A DNA stretch of 64,000 nucleotides from Aurantiochytrium sp. KH105 (GCA_003116975.1 BGKB01000014.1:80601-144600); one strand, 5' to 3'. Shown: positions 38,682 to 48,314, counted from the first letter of the stretch. Notes: generated by a model from the sequence alone, not told the origin. Program-made: numbers and translations.

Positions 38682-39805
38682 CTCGGGCCCCGTCGTCGCG
38701 ACGCGCAAGTTGCCGCCAGAGCTCTCCCTCCCCCTCCCAATCGATCAATCCAATCAACCAGTGAATGAATGAATGCCTTTGCCCGAATGCTTCTCCCACT
38801 TTGCTTTGCTTTGCCTCTGCTTCTGCTTTTGCACCAGTTGCTCCCGGCTTTTGCGCAAAGGGCACGCAAAGCCGCTCTCGGTGGGTCAAGCACGTCGCGA
38901 GCGTTTTCTCCTCGCCTCCTTCCTTCCTTCCTTCCTTCCTTCCAGACGGGGTCTTTCACCCACTCGCTCGCGGGCTCTCAATGTGTGTGTGCGCGCACCT
39001 CCAGCTCTCGTACGAGTCCATGAACGGAGAGCTCGCGAGCTCGCGCGAGCTTGCGCGCGCCGCCCAGCGCGGGGGCTGCGCGGCTGGACGCCCTGCCGCT
39101 TGCAGCTGCTTGCGCGCGCGCGCGATATCGCGCAAGTTGGCGAGCCCCGCGCGTCGCGGAGAGCGAGGAGAGCGAGTGGCGTTGGCGGCGGGGCTCCACA
39201 TTGGCGCGGGCAACGAGAAACGGCCGCTCTTAACAATAGTTATCACTTCTCCAATTTGTCTCGGGCGAGCCCACCCACGAGGCATTTGCGCGCATCCCAC
39301 GCCCCGATTCCCGCGCCCGCGGCGGTCGCCGGGCAGGGGTCCCGACGCCGGGGCCTGGCGCGGGAAGCGGCCTCGGGACGGCGGCGTGGAGCGAAGGGGA
39401 GCGAGCGATGGGGAGCGATGGGGCGCATGCAGATGTCCGCCCACAGACCGAACAAGAAAGGGGAGGTGCGCAAATCGCGCGCGTTACATCGAAAGCCATC
39501 AGAAGTAAGTACGGCTGTTCCCGCTGAGCACAGGTCTGCTCGGCGGCGTGCCGAGCTCCGATGCGCTCGCTCTCTGCCTCCTCGCGGATGACCGACAGCG
39601 CGACGTGGGATGGGTGCTTTTGGGAGCGAAACTGCTTCTCGGGCGCGCAAAGAAATGCTCGGAAAGGAGCGGCTCATAGGCGGCTGAGGCTGGTAGGCAG
39701 ACGGCTGACAGGATAGTGGCAGTAGTACGCAGGAGCAAGAGAAAGAGCGACGCGGCGTAGAGATGCTGAGGGGGGCTGGCTATTGAAATTTTTTTAGTGA
39801 TGCAA
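38682..39805. promoter_or_regulatory. 1.1 kb spacer upstream of the RBR ligase gene
   Basis: No gene is called. It contains CTTTGC-type runs at about 38800-38820, a CTTC run at 38919-38943, and the palindrome-rich GC sequence GCGCGCGCGCGATATCGCGC near 39111-39130. A possible plus-strand mini-exon starts at ATG 39427 and ends at a GTAAGT donor (39505). A possible acceptor lies at 39732, but the product would be only about 43 residues. Confidence 0.35.
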
Positions 39806-41572
39806 TTACTTGGCAGACGAAGCCCCGTCGCCGCTGGCGTCATCGTCGTTGTTTTCTTCTTCGACATCGATATTGGCCTCCGCATCATCAACATCATCGT
39901 CGTCTTCGTCGTTTCCAGCATTTGTCGAGAGAAGTGTCCTTCGGAACTCCGCATGATCAGCGACGAAAAAGTGCTGATCAAGACCGTCCGGGAGCGTCTC
40001 GTATTGCGGAGGGTGCGGCCCAGGAGGCACAGCTTCCCAGGCCTGGCCCTCGGGGACTCGATGTACGGGTAGTGGCACAATGGAAGAGCCTGATGTCGAG
40101 GCCTTTGATTCATCAGACAATGGGATGGTGTCAATTTCAGAGGGCCAGTCCACGCCGCGAGATGCACGTGGGAAAGGCGCGCAAGGACCGAGTCTGCACC
40201 GCTTGCCGATTTTCTGAACTTCGCGAGTCCAAAACCCTACAAGAAGGGTGAGACGATGAGGTTCTGAGGTGGGATCTCGCAACTTTGTTTCTGCTTGACG
40301 CGTACGCTTGCCAGGCTTGGGCGGGCGACCAGGAAGAACACCATGCAGACGATCTCCGGGAAAGGTCAGAAAGCTTCCATCCACGGGATTGGACACAAAC
40401 GCCCGCTTCCCCGGCGTCACGTCCTGTACGCGTTGGTCGAAAACCACTGTCGGGCCGGCGCCAGTGGCCGCGCCTGTCAGGTACACGACTGAACTCACGG
40501 CTGGGTGCAGGATGGTCTCGTTTTCCCCACCGAGCGAGTTTTCCTCTGTATCAAAATGGAGCTGGTGGCCCAGATTGCGCCCACTCGGGCGTGAATGGAC
40601 CCACCACTCCGCCCCAACAATATCGTCTCTGCCAAGATGCGAGAGCAACTCTTGGATAGCCTGCTCAACGAGGTTCGAAGGTTTACGGTCGATCTCGTAC
40701 CAAAACGAAAAGTAGGCACCATCGCAGTAGTTCGTTCCGTCCCAGAAAGTCGATGATGGGCGGAAGGCATGCTGCAGAGCAGCCAATAGCTCATCGTTAA
40801 GCGCTCCCTTGACAAGCCGCACAGGACAGGTCTGATCCACTTCGAGCGAAGCGCCAGGATCTGCTTCGCTGCTCTTGCCAACGCATTTCCAAACAGCGGG
40901 GCCAATGCGCCACTTTACGGGATACTTTTGTAGGTAAGGCACAGCCGCATCGTAGCGCCCCCATTGATGGTGCATGAGCGCGATCAAGTAGGCAGCTTGT
41001 TGTCCGCACGATCGAAGCGGATGTTCAAGCCAGTTCGAGATCCAGGAATCCTGCGCAGCTTGGGCGTCGGCATCGCTCTTCGCCGTGAACTCGTTTCTTT
41101 GCGAGGCCCACTCTTGTTCTTGTTCGGCAATCTTCGAGTACAGCGAGATGGCGACCTCGGGGTTGCCGTGCTCACGCTCGATGTTGCCGAGGTTGAGTCG
41201 CGCCATGACAGCAGCATCCCACCATTGCAAGCTCCTCTGGAACCAGGAACGTGCTTCTGCATATTCCCCCTCATCGAGAAACAGCCCGCCCGCGCAGTTC
41301 GCCGCCGTCGCGGCAAGCACGTGCAGAGGCGGCTCGTCGCTGGCCACGAGTTCCGCGAATTTCCACCTCGGGTCCCTGCGCTCGCCGGCCCCCGCGGGCG
41401 ACTGGCCCAGCGCCAGCGCCTCGATGCGCTCGTACAGCGCGAAGGCTTCGTCCAGGTCGCCGCCTTCCTCGTGCGCCTGCGCGGCCGTGAACAGCTCAAA
41501 GGCCTCGTCGCCCAGGTCGCCGCCCTCCCCGTCCAGGCCGTGCTCGAGCGCGGCCTCCTTGGTCGCCGCCAT
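39806..41572 (-). CDS. TPR-containing 2-oxoglutarate/Fe(II) dioxygenase
   Basis: This is a 588-residue protein. The frame extends upstream of 41572 but contains no ATG there, so this ATG is the start. Residues about 15-250 are helical and include tetratricopeptide-like units (AFELFTAAQAHEEGGDLDEAFALYERI; ARSWFQRSLQWWDAAVMARLNLGNIEREHGN). The second half has the double-stranded beta-helix signature of prolyl-hydroxylase-like 2OG oxygenases. HFD (from HQLHFDTEEN) provides two iron ligands, the His in GDRLHGV the third, and Arg in HRLTLLVGFW a likely 2-oxoglutarate contact. A WDGTNYCDGAYFSFWYEID substrate-side block precedes it. The C-terminus is an extreme Asp/Glu/Asn tail. It lacks a signal peptide, so a cytosolic or nuclear substrate is likely. 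It diverges from the IDO-like gene across 367 bases. Confidence 0.82.
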   Translation of the reverse strand: MAATKEAALEHGLDGEGGDLGDEAFELFTAAQAHEEGGDLDEAFALYERIEALALGQSPAGAGERRDPRWKFAELVASDEPPLHVLAATAANCAGGLFLDEGEYAEARSWFQRSLQWWDAAVMARLNLGNIEREHGNPEVAISLYSKIAEQEQEWASQRNEFTAKSDADAQAAQDSWISNWLEHPLRSCGQQAAYLIALMHHQWGRYDAAVPYLQKYPVKWRIGPAVWKCVGKSSEADPGASLEVDQTCPVRLVKGALNDELLAALQHAFRPSSTFWDGTNYCDGAYFSFWYEIDRKPSNLVEQAIQELLSHLGRDDIVGAEWWVHSRPSGRNLGHQLHFDTEENSLGGENETILHPAVSSVVYLTGAATGAGPTVVFDQRVQDVTPGKRAFVSNPVDGSFLTFPGDRLHGVLPGRPPKPGKRTRQAETKLRDPTSEPHRLTLLVGFWTREVQKIGKRCRLGPCAPFPRASRGVDWPSEIDTIPLSDESKASTSGSSIVPLPVHRVPEGQAWEAVPPGPHPPQYETLPDGLDQHFFVADHAEFRRTLLSTNAGNDEDDDDVDDAEANIDVEEENNDDDASGDGASSAK

Positions 41573-41939
41573 CCCGATGTCCGCGCGCTCCTGCGGCTTC
41601 GCGAAGACCTGCCCGGGCACGGGGCCGCGCGGGCTCGCACGCAGGCACGCAGGCCGGCCGGCAGGCAGGCAAGTGAAGCTCGAAACGTCCGTCCCTCGGG
41701 CGCGTTCTGGCAACGCTGCGAGCGGGGTGGGTGGGTGCTCCTGCGTGCTCGATCTTGGTTTGGTTGGAACACCAAGTTGACATTCACTTCGCCTCACGAC
41801 AGCAAACCTCGAACTCGACCTCGACCTCGAACTCGACTCGACTCGACTCGCACGAAGCAGCGAGCACTCGCCTCGCTTGCTTGCCTGCACGATTGCAAGC
41901 TTGCTCCAGCTGGTTTCTTGAGAGCGGAAGACGGCAAGG
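41573..41939. promoter_or_regulatory. Divergent promoter between 2OG dioxygenase and IDO-like genes
   Basis: The 367 bases separate two ATGs that face away from each other. There is a pentamer-like run of CTCGA/CGACT at about 41803-41850 and GGCA repeats near 41645-41670. Two oxygen-consuming enzymes sharing one intergenic region could be co-regulated, which is inference only. Confidence 0.45.
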
Positions 41940-43127
41940 ATGTCTACGTTGCCTGAAGAAGTTCAAGCTGGAATGCCAGAATCGCCACGAGTCCCGGCGA
42001 CAGCGGACCGTGCACGTGCCGCGCTCGCGGCGCGCTGGGAGCTCGACTTGCGAGGAGGCTTTCTACCGCTCGACACGCCGGAAACCCTGCCTGGGTCCGC
42101 GTTTGCAGGGTGGGAAGCGCTCGTGAAGAAGCTTCCTGAGATTGGCGCAGACCGTGAGGAAATCTTCAGGGCCGTGGCGGCGCAGAGTGAGAATGCGGAG
42201 AGTGTCGAGGTGTTTTTGCGGTGCTGCGAGCGCCGGTTTCTCATTCGCGCGCATGTCGTTTTGGGGTTCATCGTGCATGTGATTGTAAACGGTCCTTCCA
42301 AGGAACCGTGGGAGGCTTCCGATGAAATTCCCGTCGAGCTCGCAGAACCCTTTATGATTGTGAATGAGCGACTCGGGCTCCCTGGGATCTGCTGCTCTTG
42401 TACTTATGACACCTTCAAGTGGAAGCTCCGGGACCCGAGTGGTCCCGTCTGTCTCGACAACCTGGAGACGTCGGCGAGCATGTCGGGTGAGACGGCTGAG
42501 GAGGCCTTTCATTTGACTGCTGCCATGCATGGCGACATGGCTGACGCCATGTTTGATCTTTTGCAGGCGCCGGAGCACGTCAGAGACGGCGACATGGAAG
42601 CTCTCAAGTCGACGTTGCGCAAAGTACGTGGCGGTCTTCTGAACTGTATCAAGATTTTCAAGGTGATGGTCGAGCGCCTGGAGCCGGACTCGTTCGAGGC
42701 CTACCGTCCCTATATGCAAGGCTTCAACCCCAACGGGGTTGTGTTTGCGCGCCGGGAGGGCCCGCCTTCGGTCGTGGTTGCCAAAGGTGCAAGCGCGGGT
42801 CAGACGGCAATGTTTTTCCTCATTGACGCCGCGCTCGACGTTCATCACGTCAAGAGCGCCGGAGCATTTGCGAACGAAATGCTCGATTACATTCCGAGCA
42901 AACATCGCGAGTGTGTCATTGATTTTCGCGAACGACTCAATGCCTGCGGCTCTCTGCGTGAGATTGAGGCCATCCACAAGGAGTACAAGTCTGCGATCAA
43001 TGCACTCCATGCTTTTCGAGCTTTTCACCAGCGAGTTGTCCTTGCGTTCCTGAGCAAGGTAGCATATGGAACCGGGGCTTCTGATTTTCGTGTTCTCCTA
43101 CAGGAAGCACTGGACCAGACCAAGTAA
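41940..43127 (+). CDS. Indoleamine 2,3-dioxygenase family haem protein
   Basis: This 395-residue protein is the usual length for IDO (about 400-450). IDO opens the indole ring of tryptophan to N-formylkynurenine, the first step of the kynurenine route. Seen: LGFIVHVIV in the N-terminal half, LEPDSFEAYRPYMQGF, where Phe and Arg correspond to human IDO1 Phe226 and Arg231, and AKGASAGQTAMFFLIDAALDV. MLDYIPSKHRECVIDF corresponds to the MR.YMP..HR.F block. Finally FRAFHQRVV supplies the proximal haem histidine (His346 in IDO1). The ATG at 41940 follows a purine-rich leader. The gene has no introns and converges on the syntaxin gene. It could act on another indole, because fungal and protist members vary in affinity. 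Confidence 0.87.
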   Translation: MSTLPEEVQAGMPESPRVPATADRARAALAARWELDLRGGFLPLDTPETLPGSAFAGWEALVKKLPEIGADREEIFRAVAAQSENAESVEVFLRCCERRFLIRAHVVLGFIVHVIVNGPSKEPWEASDEIPVELAEPFMIVNERLGLPGICCSCTYDTFKWKLRDPSGPVCLDNLETSASMSGETAEEAFHLTAAMHGDMADAMFDLLQAPEHVRDGDMEALKSTLRKVRGGLLNCIKIFKVMVERLEPDSFEAYRPYMQGFNPNGVVFARREGPPSVVVAKGASAGQTAMFFLIDAALDVHHVKSAGAFANEMLDYIPSKHRECVIDFRERLNACGSLREIEAIHKEYKSAINALHAFRAFHQRVVLAFLSKVAYGTGASDFRVLLQEALDQTK

Positions 43128-43378
43128 AAAGCCACGGAGGTTGCATTATAGGCCTAGTTTTTTGTTTGCCTCTTGGGGCGATTAAGGAAAAGAAAAAGTC
43201 AAGATCAAAGACCTCTTGTTTTGTCGAGGAAGAAGGATGGAGAAAGGGTGGAGCAACACCGTTTGCAAATCAACAAAATTCCCAACATTGAATGTCACTC
43301 AGCGTTTGTCATAATCTTCGTTGAGATATGTCACGATCGAATGACGAGACTTGGAACGCATTCCAAGTTTCAGACCCC

Positions 43379-44254
43379 TTAACTGGTCCACTTGATGATG
43401 AGAATGATGGTAAAGACGATAATGAGCACAACGAGGATGGCAATACACTTGATGGGTCGCGTGCTCTTGGAATACTTTTCTGCCTTTTTGAGCTGTTCCA
43501 CAGCCTTGTCGGTCTGCATAACAACGTTTTCCATATTATAATCAATACGATCGAGCACCGTCCCTTGGTCAATCACGAGCACTGCAAGTTCCTTGAAAAT
43601 GGCAGCAAGCTCATTGATGGAGGTCGCAATCTTTTGAATCTCTTGATCGCGCTCCTCAACGTTGGTCTCTGCAAGCTCGAGTAGCACAGCCTGCTCGTCC
43701 GTGAAGCCATCGACTTCAACGGAAGGCTGTTCTGGGTCCGCGCCGAGGAGATCATCAAGGTCTCCGCCGCCTTTTTGCGACTTGAGACGCGTCATGTACT
43801 CCTTTTGCGACTTGCGAAAGGACATGGATAAAGTCTGAAGCTGCTGGGCGAGCTGGCGCTGGATGTTCTTTCTGACAAGCTCATCGCCCGTCCCTCGCGT
43901 TCGCGCGTCCGGCTTGGCGATGCGCTCCATGAGCTTTCTTTCCGCCTGTCTGAATTTGTCTGTAATCTGTTTTGTGAGAATATCGATCTCACGATCGCGC
44001 ATGCCTTCGGCCTCGTCAAAGCGGACCATGAGCCGTTTGCGATGCGCTTCGTGAAGCTTGGAGATTTGCTGCTCGATCTGCCGAATGACGTCGTTCACCT
44101 GTTCCACGCTATCGACCCAGTGGGGCGGGAGCGTGTTCATCATCTCCGTGGTCGAGTCTGCGATCGGGCTCGCCCCGAAGCCCCGCGGCCGGCGTCGTTC
44201 ATTGAAGCCCTCGCGCAGCTGCTTGAACTTGCGCGTCAGGTTCCGAGTCGCCAT
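43379..44254 (-). CDS. Syntaxin-16/Tlg2-type Qa-SNARE
   Basis: This 291-residue Qa-SNARE acts at the trans-Golgi and endosomes. The start at 44254 is decided by homology: the protein then opens MATRNLTRKFKQLRE, the N-terminal peptide by which syntaxin-16 and Tlg2 bind Vps45. A longer frame from ATG 44587 would bury that peptide behind 111 low-complexity residues. Next comes a helical Habc region (WVDSVEQVNDVIRQIEQQISKLHEAHRKRL). The SNARE motif then follows (about residues 200-255) with the zero-layer glutamine in VLVIDQGTVLDRIDYN. A single C-terminal membrane anchor (IAILVVLIIVFTIILII) leaves only KWTS beyond it. It diverges from the AP-2 sigma gene across about 400 bases, pairing two membrane-traffic genes. 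Confidence 0.92.
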   Translation of the reverse strand: MATRNLTRKFKQLREGFNERRRPRGFGASPIADSTTEMMNTLPPHWVDSVEQVNDVIRQIEQQISKLHEAHRKRLMVRFDEAEGMRDREIDILTKQITDKFRQAERKLMERIAKPDARTRGTGDELVRKNIQRQLAQQLQTLSMSFRKSQKEYMTRLKSQKGGGDLDDLLGADPEQPSVEVDGFTDEQAVLLELAETNVEERDQEIQKIATSINELAAIFKELAVLVIDQGTVLDRIDYNMENVVMQTDKAVEQLKKAEKYSKSTRPIKCIAILVVLIIVFTIILIIKWTS

Positions 44255-44650
44255 GGTCTCCCTCTTCTCTTTCGCCCGCCGGGCCTTTTCTTCACCCAGA
44301 ACGTCTCGCGCGGCGGTCGTCAGCGAGCTGGGGTGCGGAGGGCGCTTCGTAGACGCGGGCTCGGCGCGGCACGGCGGCAGCTGGTTTTGCTTTGCTTTGC
44401 TTCGCCTTGCTTTGCCCACGAAGAGGAGCGGCTTCTGCGCCTCGACGGGCCGCTTTCGTCCACTTGGCGGCGGCTTTGTCGCAGTCTGTGCCGCGCACTG
44501 TCCACTGTGAGTACTCGCAAACTCCGCTTTCCAGGCCGCCCTATAACGCACTTGCGCGGCGCCGTATCTTCTTTCCCGAGACTTCATTCAAATCATGGGC
44601 AGGCAGAACCCCATCGCAACGAGCGAGCTTTTGCTCGCGCGCGGGCTAGG
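44255..44650. promoter_or_regulatory. Divergent promoter between syntaxin and AP-2 sigma genes
   Basis: The 396 bases separate the two start codons. The sequence includes TTTGCTTTGC repeats at about 44385-44420. Long frames through it on both strands are low-complexity. No defined site is recognised. Confidence 0.45.
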
Positions 44651-45346
44651 ATGGTACGTTGGCGCGCGCCGCGGGGGCGCTGCAGCATCTGCGGAGGGAA
44701 TGGGAAGCTCGGACGGACCCTGACGAGAGAGCTTTCTTCGGCCTCGTGAACGTGCGTGCGCGCAAGGTGAACAGATCAACTTTATCTTGGTCCAGAACCG
44801 CCAGGGCAGGACGCGACTGTCCAAGTGGTACACGCCATTGCAGGATGCGGAAAAGCACACCATCGAAAAGGATGTCTTTCGTGTTGTCGCAACGCGAGAT
44901 GATGCCTTTACCAACTTTGTAGAGGTACGTTAGCTTTTGAGGGCGGGGAGGAGGGACGGAGCGGAGGAAAAGAGCAAATTTGGAGGGCTCGTCACATTCA
45001 CCCATCATCTTCACGCACGGAAAGATGCTGACATGTCCATGCGAGCACGGTACAGTTTAACATGGGCAAGCACACACACAAACTCATCTACCGACGCTAT
45101 GCAGCGCTCAATTTTGTCTTTTGCGTTGATGAAAAGGACAACGAGCTCGGCATCTATGAGGCAATTCATCTGCTCGTTGAAGCGCTCGACGGCTACTTTG
45201 GATCTGTGTGCGAGCTTGACCTGATCTTCCAATTCAACAAGGTCTTCAATGTCGTTGATGAATACATATTGGGTGGCAAAATTCAAGAGACAAATGTAAA
45301 GAAGATTCTCAACAAGGTCAAGGCCGACGATAAGTTGACGGACTGA
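44651..45346 (+). CDS. AP-2 clathrin adaptor sigma subunit (three exons)
   Basis: Exons are 44651-44653, 44775-44924 and 45056-45346, giving 147 residues (animal AP-2 sigma has 142). It is the small subunit of the AP-2 complex that links cargo and clathrin at the plasma membrane. The spliced protein reads INFILVQNRQGRTRLSKWY right after Met, then TNFVE, LIYRRYAALNFVFCVD, EAIHLLVEALDGYF and VCELDLIFQFNKVFNVVDEYI. These match AP-2 sigma better than AP-1 sigma because of FILVQNRQG and TNFVE. The first exon contributes only the ATG: a GTACGT donor follows it directly. The second intron also starts GTACGT. Both introns have CTGAC (44720-44724 and 45028-45032) before the acceptor. Frame and homology agree exactly across both junctions. 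Confidence 0.93.
44654..44774 (+). other. Intron placed directly after the AP-2 sigma start codon
   Basis: Donor GTACGT at 44654-44659, CTGAC at 44720-44724, acceptor CAG ending at 44774. The next codon ATC begins the conserved INFILVQNR. No in-frame ATG lies between the acceptor and this conserved start, so the ATG must come from upstream of the intron. Confidence 0.88.
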
Positions 45347-45581
45347 GAGAAGAAAAAAGTATGAATAACACAATGAAAACGTAAAATGCCTCGTTCGCTC
45401 GTCTTCGCGTCCTCATGGCCGAAGTTCTGGAGCCCTTGCGTTTTATTTGGTTTCGTAGCTTTTTTTAGAGATGTGAACCTGAAACGATCAACCTTCAAGC
45501 CAGGCAGAATGCGTGAATCGATTCTTTTGGCCCAGGGCTTGATTGATTGATTGATTAATTGATGGCTTGGTGTTCGTTCTC

Positions 45582-46825
45582 TCATGATTTCTTTGTTGCA
45601 TCGTCCGTCAATGATGGGATGAAAGAGTGGAGAGACTTTGGAAAGAGCTTGCGCAGTGTGTCAGCGTCACTTAGGTGCAATTTGAGGCGCTTAAGGACCT
45701 CTGTGTCGTCATGAATTTTAAAAGGCTCGGACATGTTGAGTACAATATCGTTGCGAGACTCGGCCATCTCGCATTCGATGACTGCGTTTTTGTCGGTGGT
45801 GACCACGACAAAGGGCAGCGCAACCTGCTTGCTCGCGTCGGCGCGGCCTTGCTCGCGCTTCTTGTTTCGTTGCGCCAAATTGTGAAGCGCGGAGGTTTGA
45901 AGCATGAGTTCACGCAATTGCGCTTGTTTATCGGCAATCCGTCCGAGCACATCTCGGCGTTCCTTGTCGAGCATGACAAACTCTCGCTCGGTAGATTGCG
46001 GAACAGCGGTCCACGTGAGCATATTTTGGTCTTTTTCGACGAGGCCCATCGCAATGAGAACATTCACAACATCGTAAATGTGTCTGCGCAACGATCGCTC
46101 TTCTTCCGGGCGGAGGGCATCTTGAGTATCGGTTTTCGATGGTGCAAGGGCCTCTCTGACGTTGTCGATCATCTGAGAAGCCAAATCTGTGTACGAAATG
46201 GTCTCCGCCTCGCGCATCGCATGCAGCACATGCGCCGCCGTGATTTGACGTTGTGCGAGGTTTGAAGGCGGGGTGTCCTCCTTTCGAACACTTCCCGACT
46301 GGCCTGTAACAATTTCGCGTCTTCTCTTGCGTTGAGATTGCGCATGTGCAGCTTCGCCTTGCTTTGCAGCGGTATCCTCGTCTTCGGGAGCTTCTTTGCC
46401 CAAGAGGGTCGACATCATTTCGTCTATCCTCATTCGCATGATGATGGTTAGAGGTTTCCATTTCTCGTCTCGTCAGATTTTGCTTTGTCTAGACTTGTAT
46501 TGTCAGCCTCACCAGCACAAAAAACACTCACCTCTGTCCTTGCTTAGCGCGGGAAGCTTGCCCTCCGGGTCAATGACCTCGAGTGTCGTTGCAAGCTCGC
46601 TGAGGCCAGCCTCCTACGTGAACATCGACCAGAGTTTCGCTGACGTTAGTTGTTGCCATTACATATCAAGATGTGTCGCGCAGAGGCGTGGCACATTTCC
46701 ACCGCGTCTTGGTCATCCTTCCACACGCGCGCGCGCGTCGACGTTACCAGAGCGACTGCTCGACTTACCTTGATGCCGCGCACGAAGGCGTCGTGCACGG
46801 ACTCGTCCTTGGCATCCTTTTCCAT
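45582..46825 (-). CDS. DP-family E2F dimerization partner (three exons)
   Basis: Proposed exons on the minus strand are 46825-46769, 46613-46532 and 46468-45582, giving 341 residues. Donors are GTAAGT and GTGAGT. Intron 1 has CTAAC (46649-46645) and intron 2 has CTGAC (46506-46502). Phases match at both junctions. DP proteins pair with E2F to control cell-cycle genes in the nucleus. Seen: a winged-helix region (ITAAHVLHAMREAETISYTDLASQM, then RRHIYDVVNVLIAMGLVEKD with a following W), and the DP-type dimerization and marked-box region. The latter contains LPFVVVTTDKNAVIECEMAE and FKIHDDTEVLKRLKL, matching the LPFIIVNT, FEIHDD and EVLKRM signatures. The last exon alone also has an ATG (46439), which would give 285 residues with the same domains. 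The two short upstream exons are supported only by splice logic. Confidence 0.85.
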
Positions 46826-47646
46826 GCTTATTTCTCTCTTTTTTCCTGACGCGGACGCTCGTGTTCTCGCGCGATCTTGCGCGCGCGCACTCCAACGACA
46901 GGGTCGAGTACGCGACTGCGAGCAGCAAGTTTGCCTCCCTGTGCCGCAGCCCGTGCGCTTGTGGTGGTGTTATCTTCTCCGCATGTATTTGAGGTTTGCA
47001 AGTTTTGATTTTATTTTGTTGACCACTAGAAGATGAAGTCCGTCTTTGCTGTCGTTGCAAGCTTCTTCCCTTTGCAACAATTTAGGCAAACCAGGAACAG
47101 ACGCTTGCGAACGTTGTCGGTACTTGAGACCGGAGCATCAACACTTGCTCCCTAACTGCTGTTTCTTGAACCCATGACGAATAAGAAAATCGCCACTCTC
47201 GCTGTCTCAGTCTACACGTCGATGAAGCAAAACCACGAACCAACCAAACGAAGAACCGAAGAAATCAGTAGGATCCTGTCCAGCTTTACGAATGACCGTG
47301 GCGAGTTGTTTTCTTTTTACGTTCCCCGTTGCTGGGCTGTTTCCTCCCCGTTGCCGCACTGCCTTTTTAGGCCCAAAACGACTCGGAACCCAAACTAATG
47401 TAAGTGAAGGCAAAAAACCGCTGCACTTGGCAGAGAGGGTCGCGTGTATACTAGTTGTAGTAGTAGGCCGAGTAGCACGACGAGCAGCGGCCGTCGAGCT
47501 CGCAGCAGACCTGCTGGTGGAAAGCGACCTTCGACTTGCGCCTCTGTGGGCCACGGTGTCCTCGCAGACGTTGTTCCTCAACGTACAGGCCCTGGGTGGG
47601 CGGGCTAGCAAGCTAGGTATAGAACGGTGCGCTCTCGCGCATCGTC
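46826..47646. other. Spacer between DP and KEN-box genes
   Basis: About 820 bases lie between two divergent genes. A short plus frame at 47033 (MKSVFAVVASFFPLQQF) resembles a signal peptide but stops after about 40 codons, and I do not call it. No other structure is seen. Confidence 0.4.
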
Positions 47647-48314
47647 ATGTTCAACGTGTACTCTTTTCGGGAAAGCCCACTCGCGCGCCGAGAGGTAAGT
47701 GGAAACCGAGCACATCGCACCCAGATCTCCTGACTGTGAGAGGTCGCTCGCTCGACCTCAAGCCACCTTGCAACGACTTGAAGACCCTGGCAAAGCGAGG
47801 GCGCACGCCCTGACACCAGCAACGGGAAAAAAAACTAACAACCCAAATTGAACTCGTGTATGCATCATAACTACAGCGCGAGCGTCGCCAAGCTGCACAT
47901 CGTCGGCGCCTGCAAGAGATTAAATGCGGACGACCATCTAAAACCGTGGTTGCTTCGGAGCATGTACCAACGGGTGATAATGTCCGAGAACGCGCACGCG
48001 TGACGCGACGTCAAGCACCGCCGTCTCCATTTTCTCCAACACTTTGCGACAAGGAGAACCTTATCGCAAGCGCTAACGTGCAGCGCACATATGCAACTGA
48101 AGTCAAGAAACCCTCTCGCGCTCGCAGTGGTCTTGGTCAAGATCAATCTTTGCTTCCAGTTTTGAAACCCAAGAGACTTGCATCACTTGGCGACAGGATA
48201 CACGAGGATGCGATCCGCCTTTCAGGAGAAGCGGAGCAGCAGGCCGAGTGGGACCTTTGGGAAGAGGGCCAAGATCTTGTTTGCGCTTCAATACTTGGCT
48301 CGCTACCGCTCTGA
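47647..48314 (+). CDS. Small KEN-box protein, two exons (predicted)
   Basis: Proposed exons are 47647-47694 and 47877-48314, giving 161 residues. The first exon encodes MFNVYSFRESPLARRE and ends at a GTAAGT donor. The 182-base intron has CTAAC at 47835-47839 and an ACAG acceptor ending at 47876. The second exon is in frame and stays open for 146 codons, but has no ATG of its own, which is the main argument for the splice. The protein is basic and disordered-looking at first (ERRQAAHRRRLQEIK, containing RxxL). It then has LCDKENLI, a KEN box as recognised by the APC/C, and ends in a more acidic, hydrophobic tail (EAEQQAEWDLWEEGQDLV). Size and layout recall securin-like or other APC/C substrates, but no family is established. 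A duplicated fragment of its 3' part follows at about 48370-48480. Confidence 0.45.

Noticed and set aside
39427-39790. Possible 43-residue two-exon micro-gene on the plus strand
   Set aside because: Only the GTAAGT donor is convincing. Exon 2 would be 17 codons and nothing is recognisable.
47033-47155. Short frame beginning with a signal-peptide-like MKSVFAVVASFF
   Set aside because: It stops after about 40 codons and I found no compatible downstream exon.
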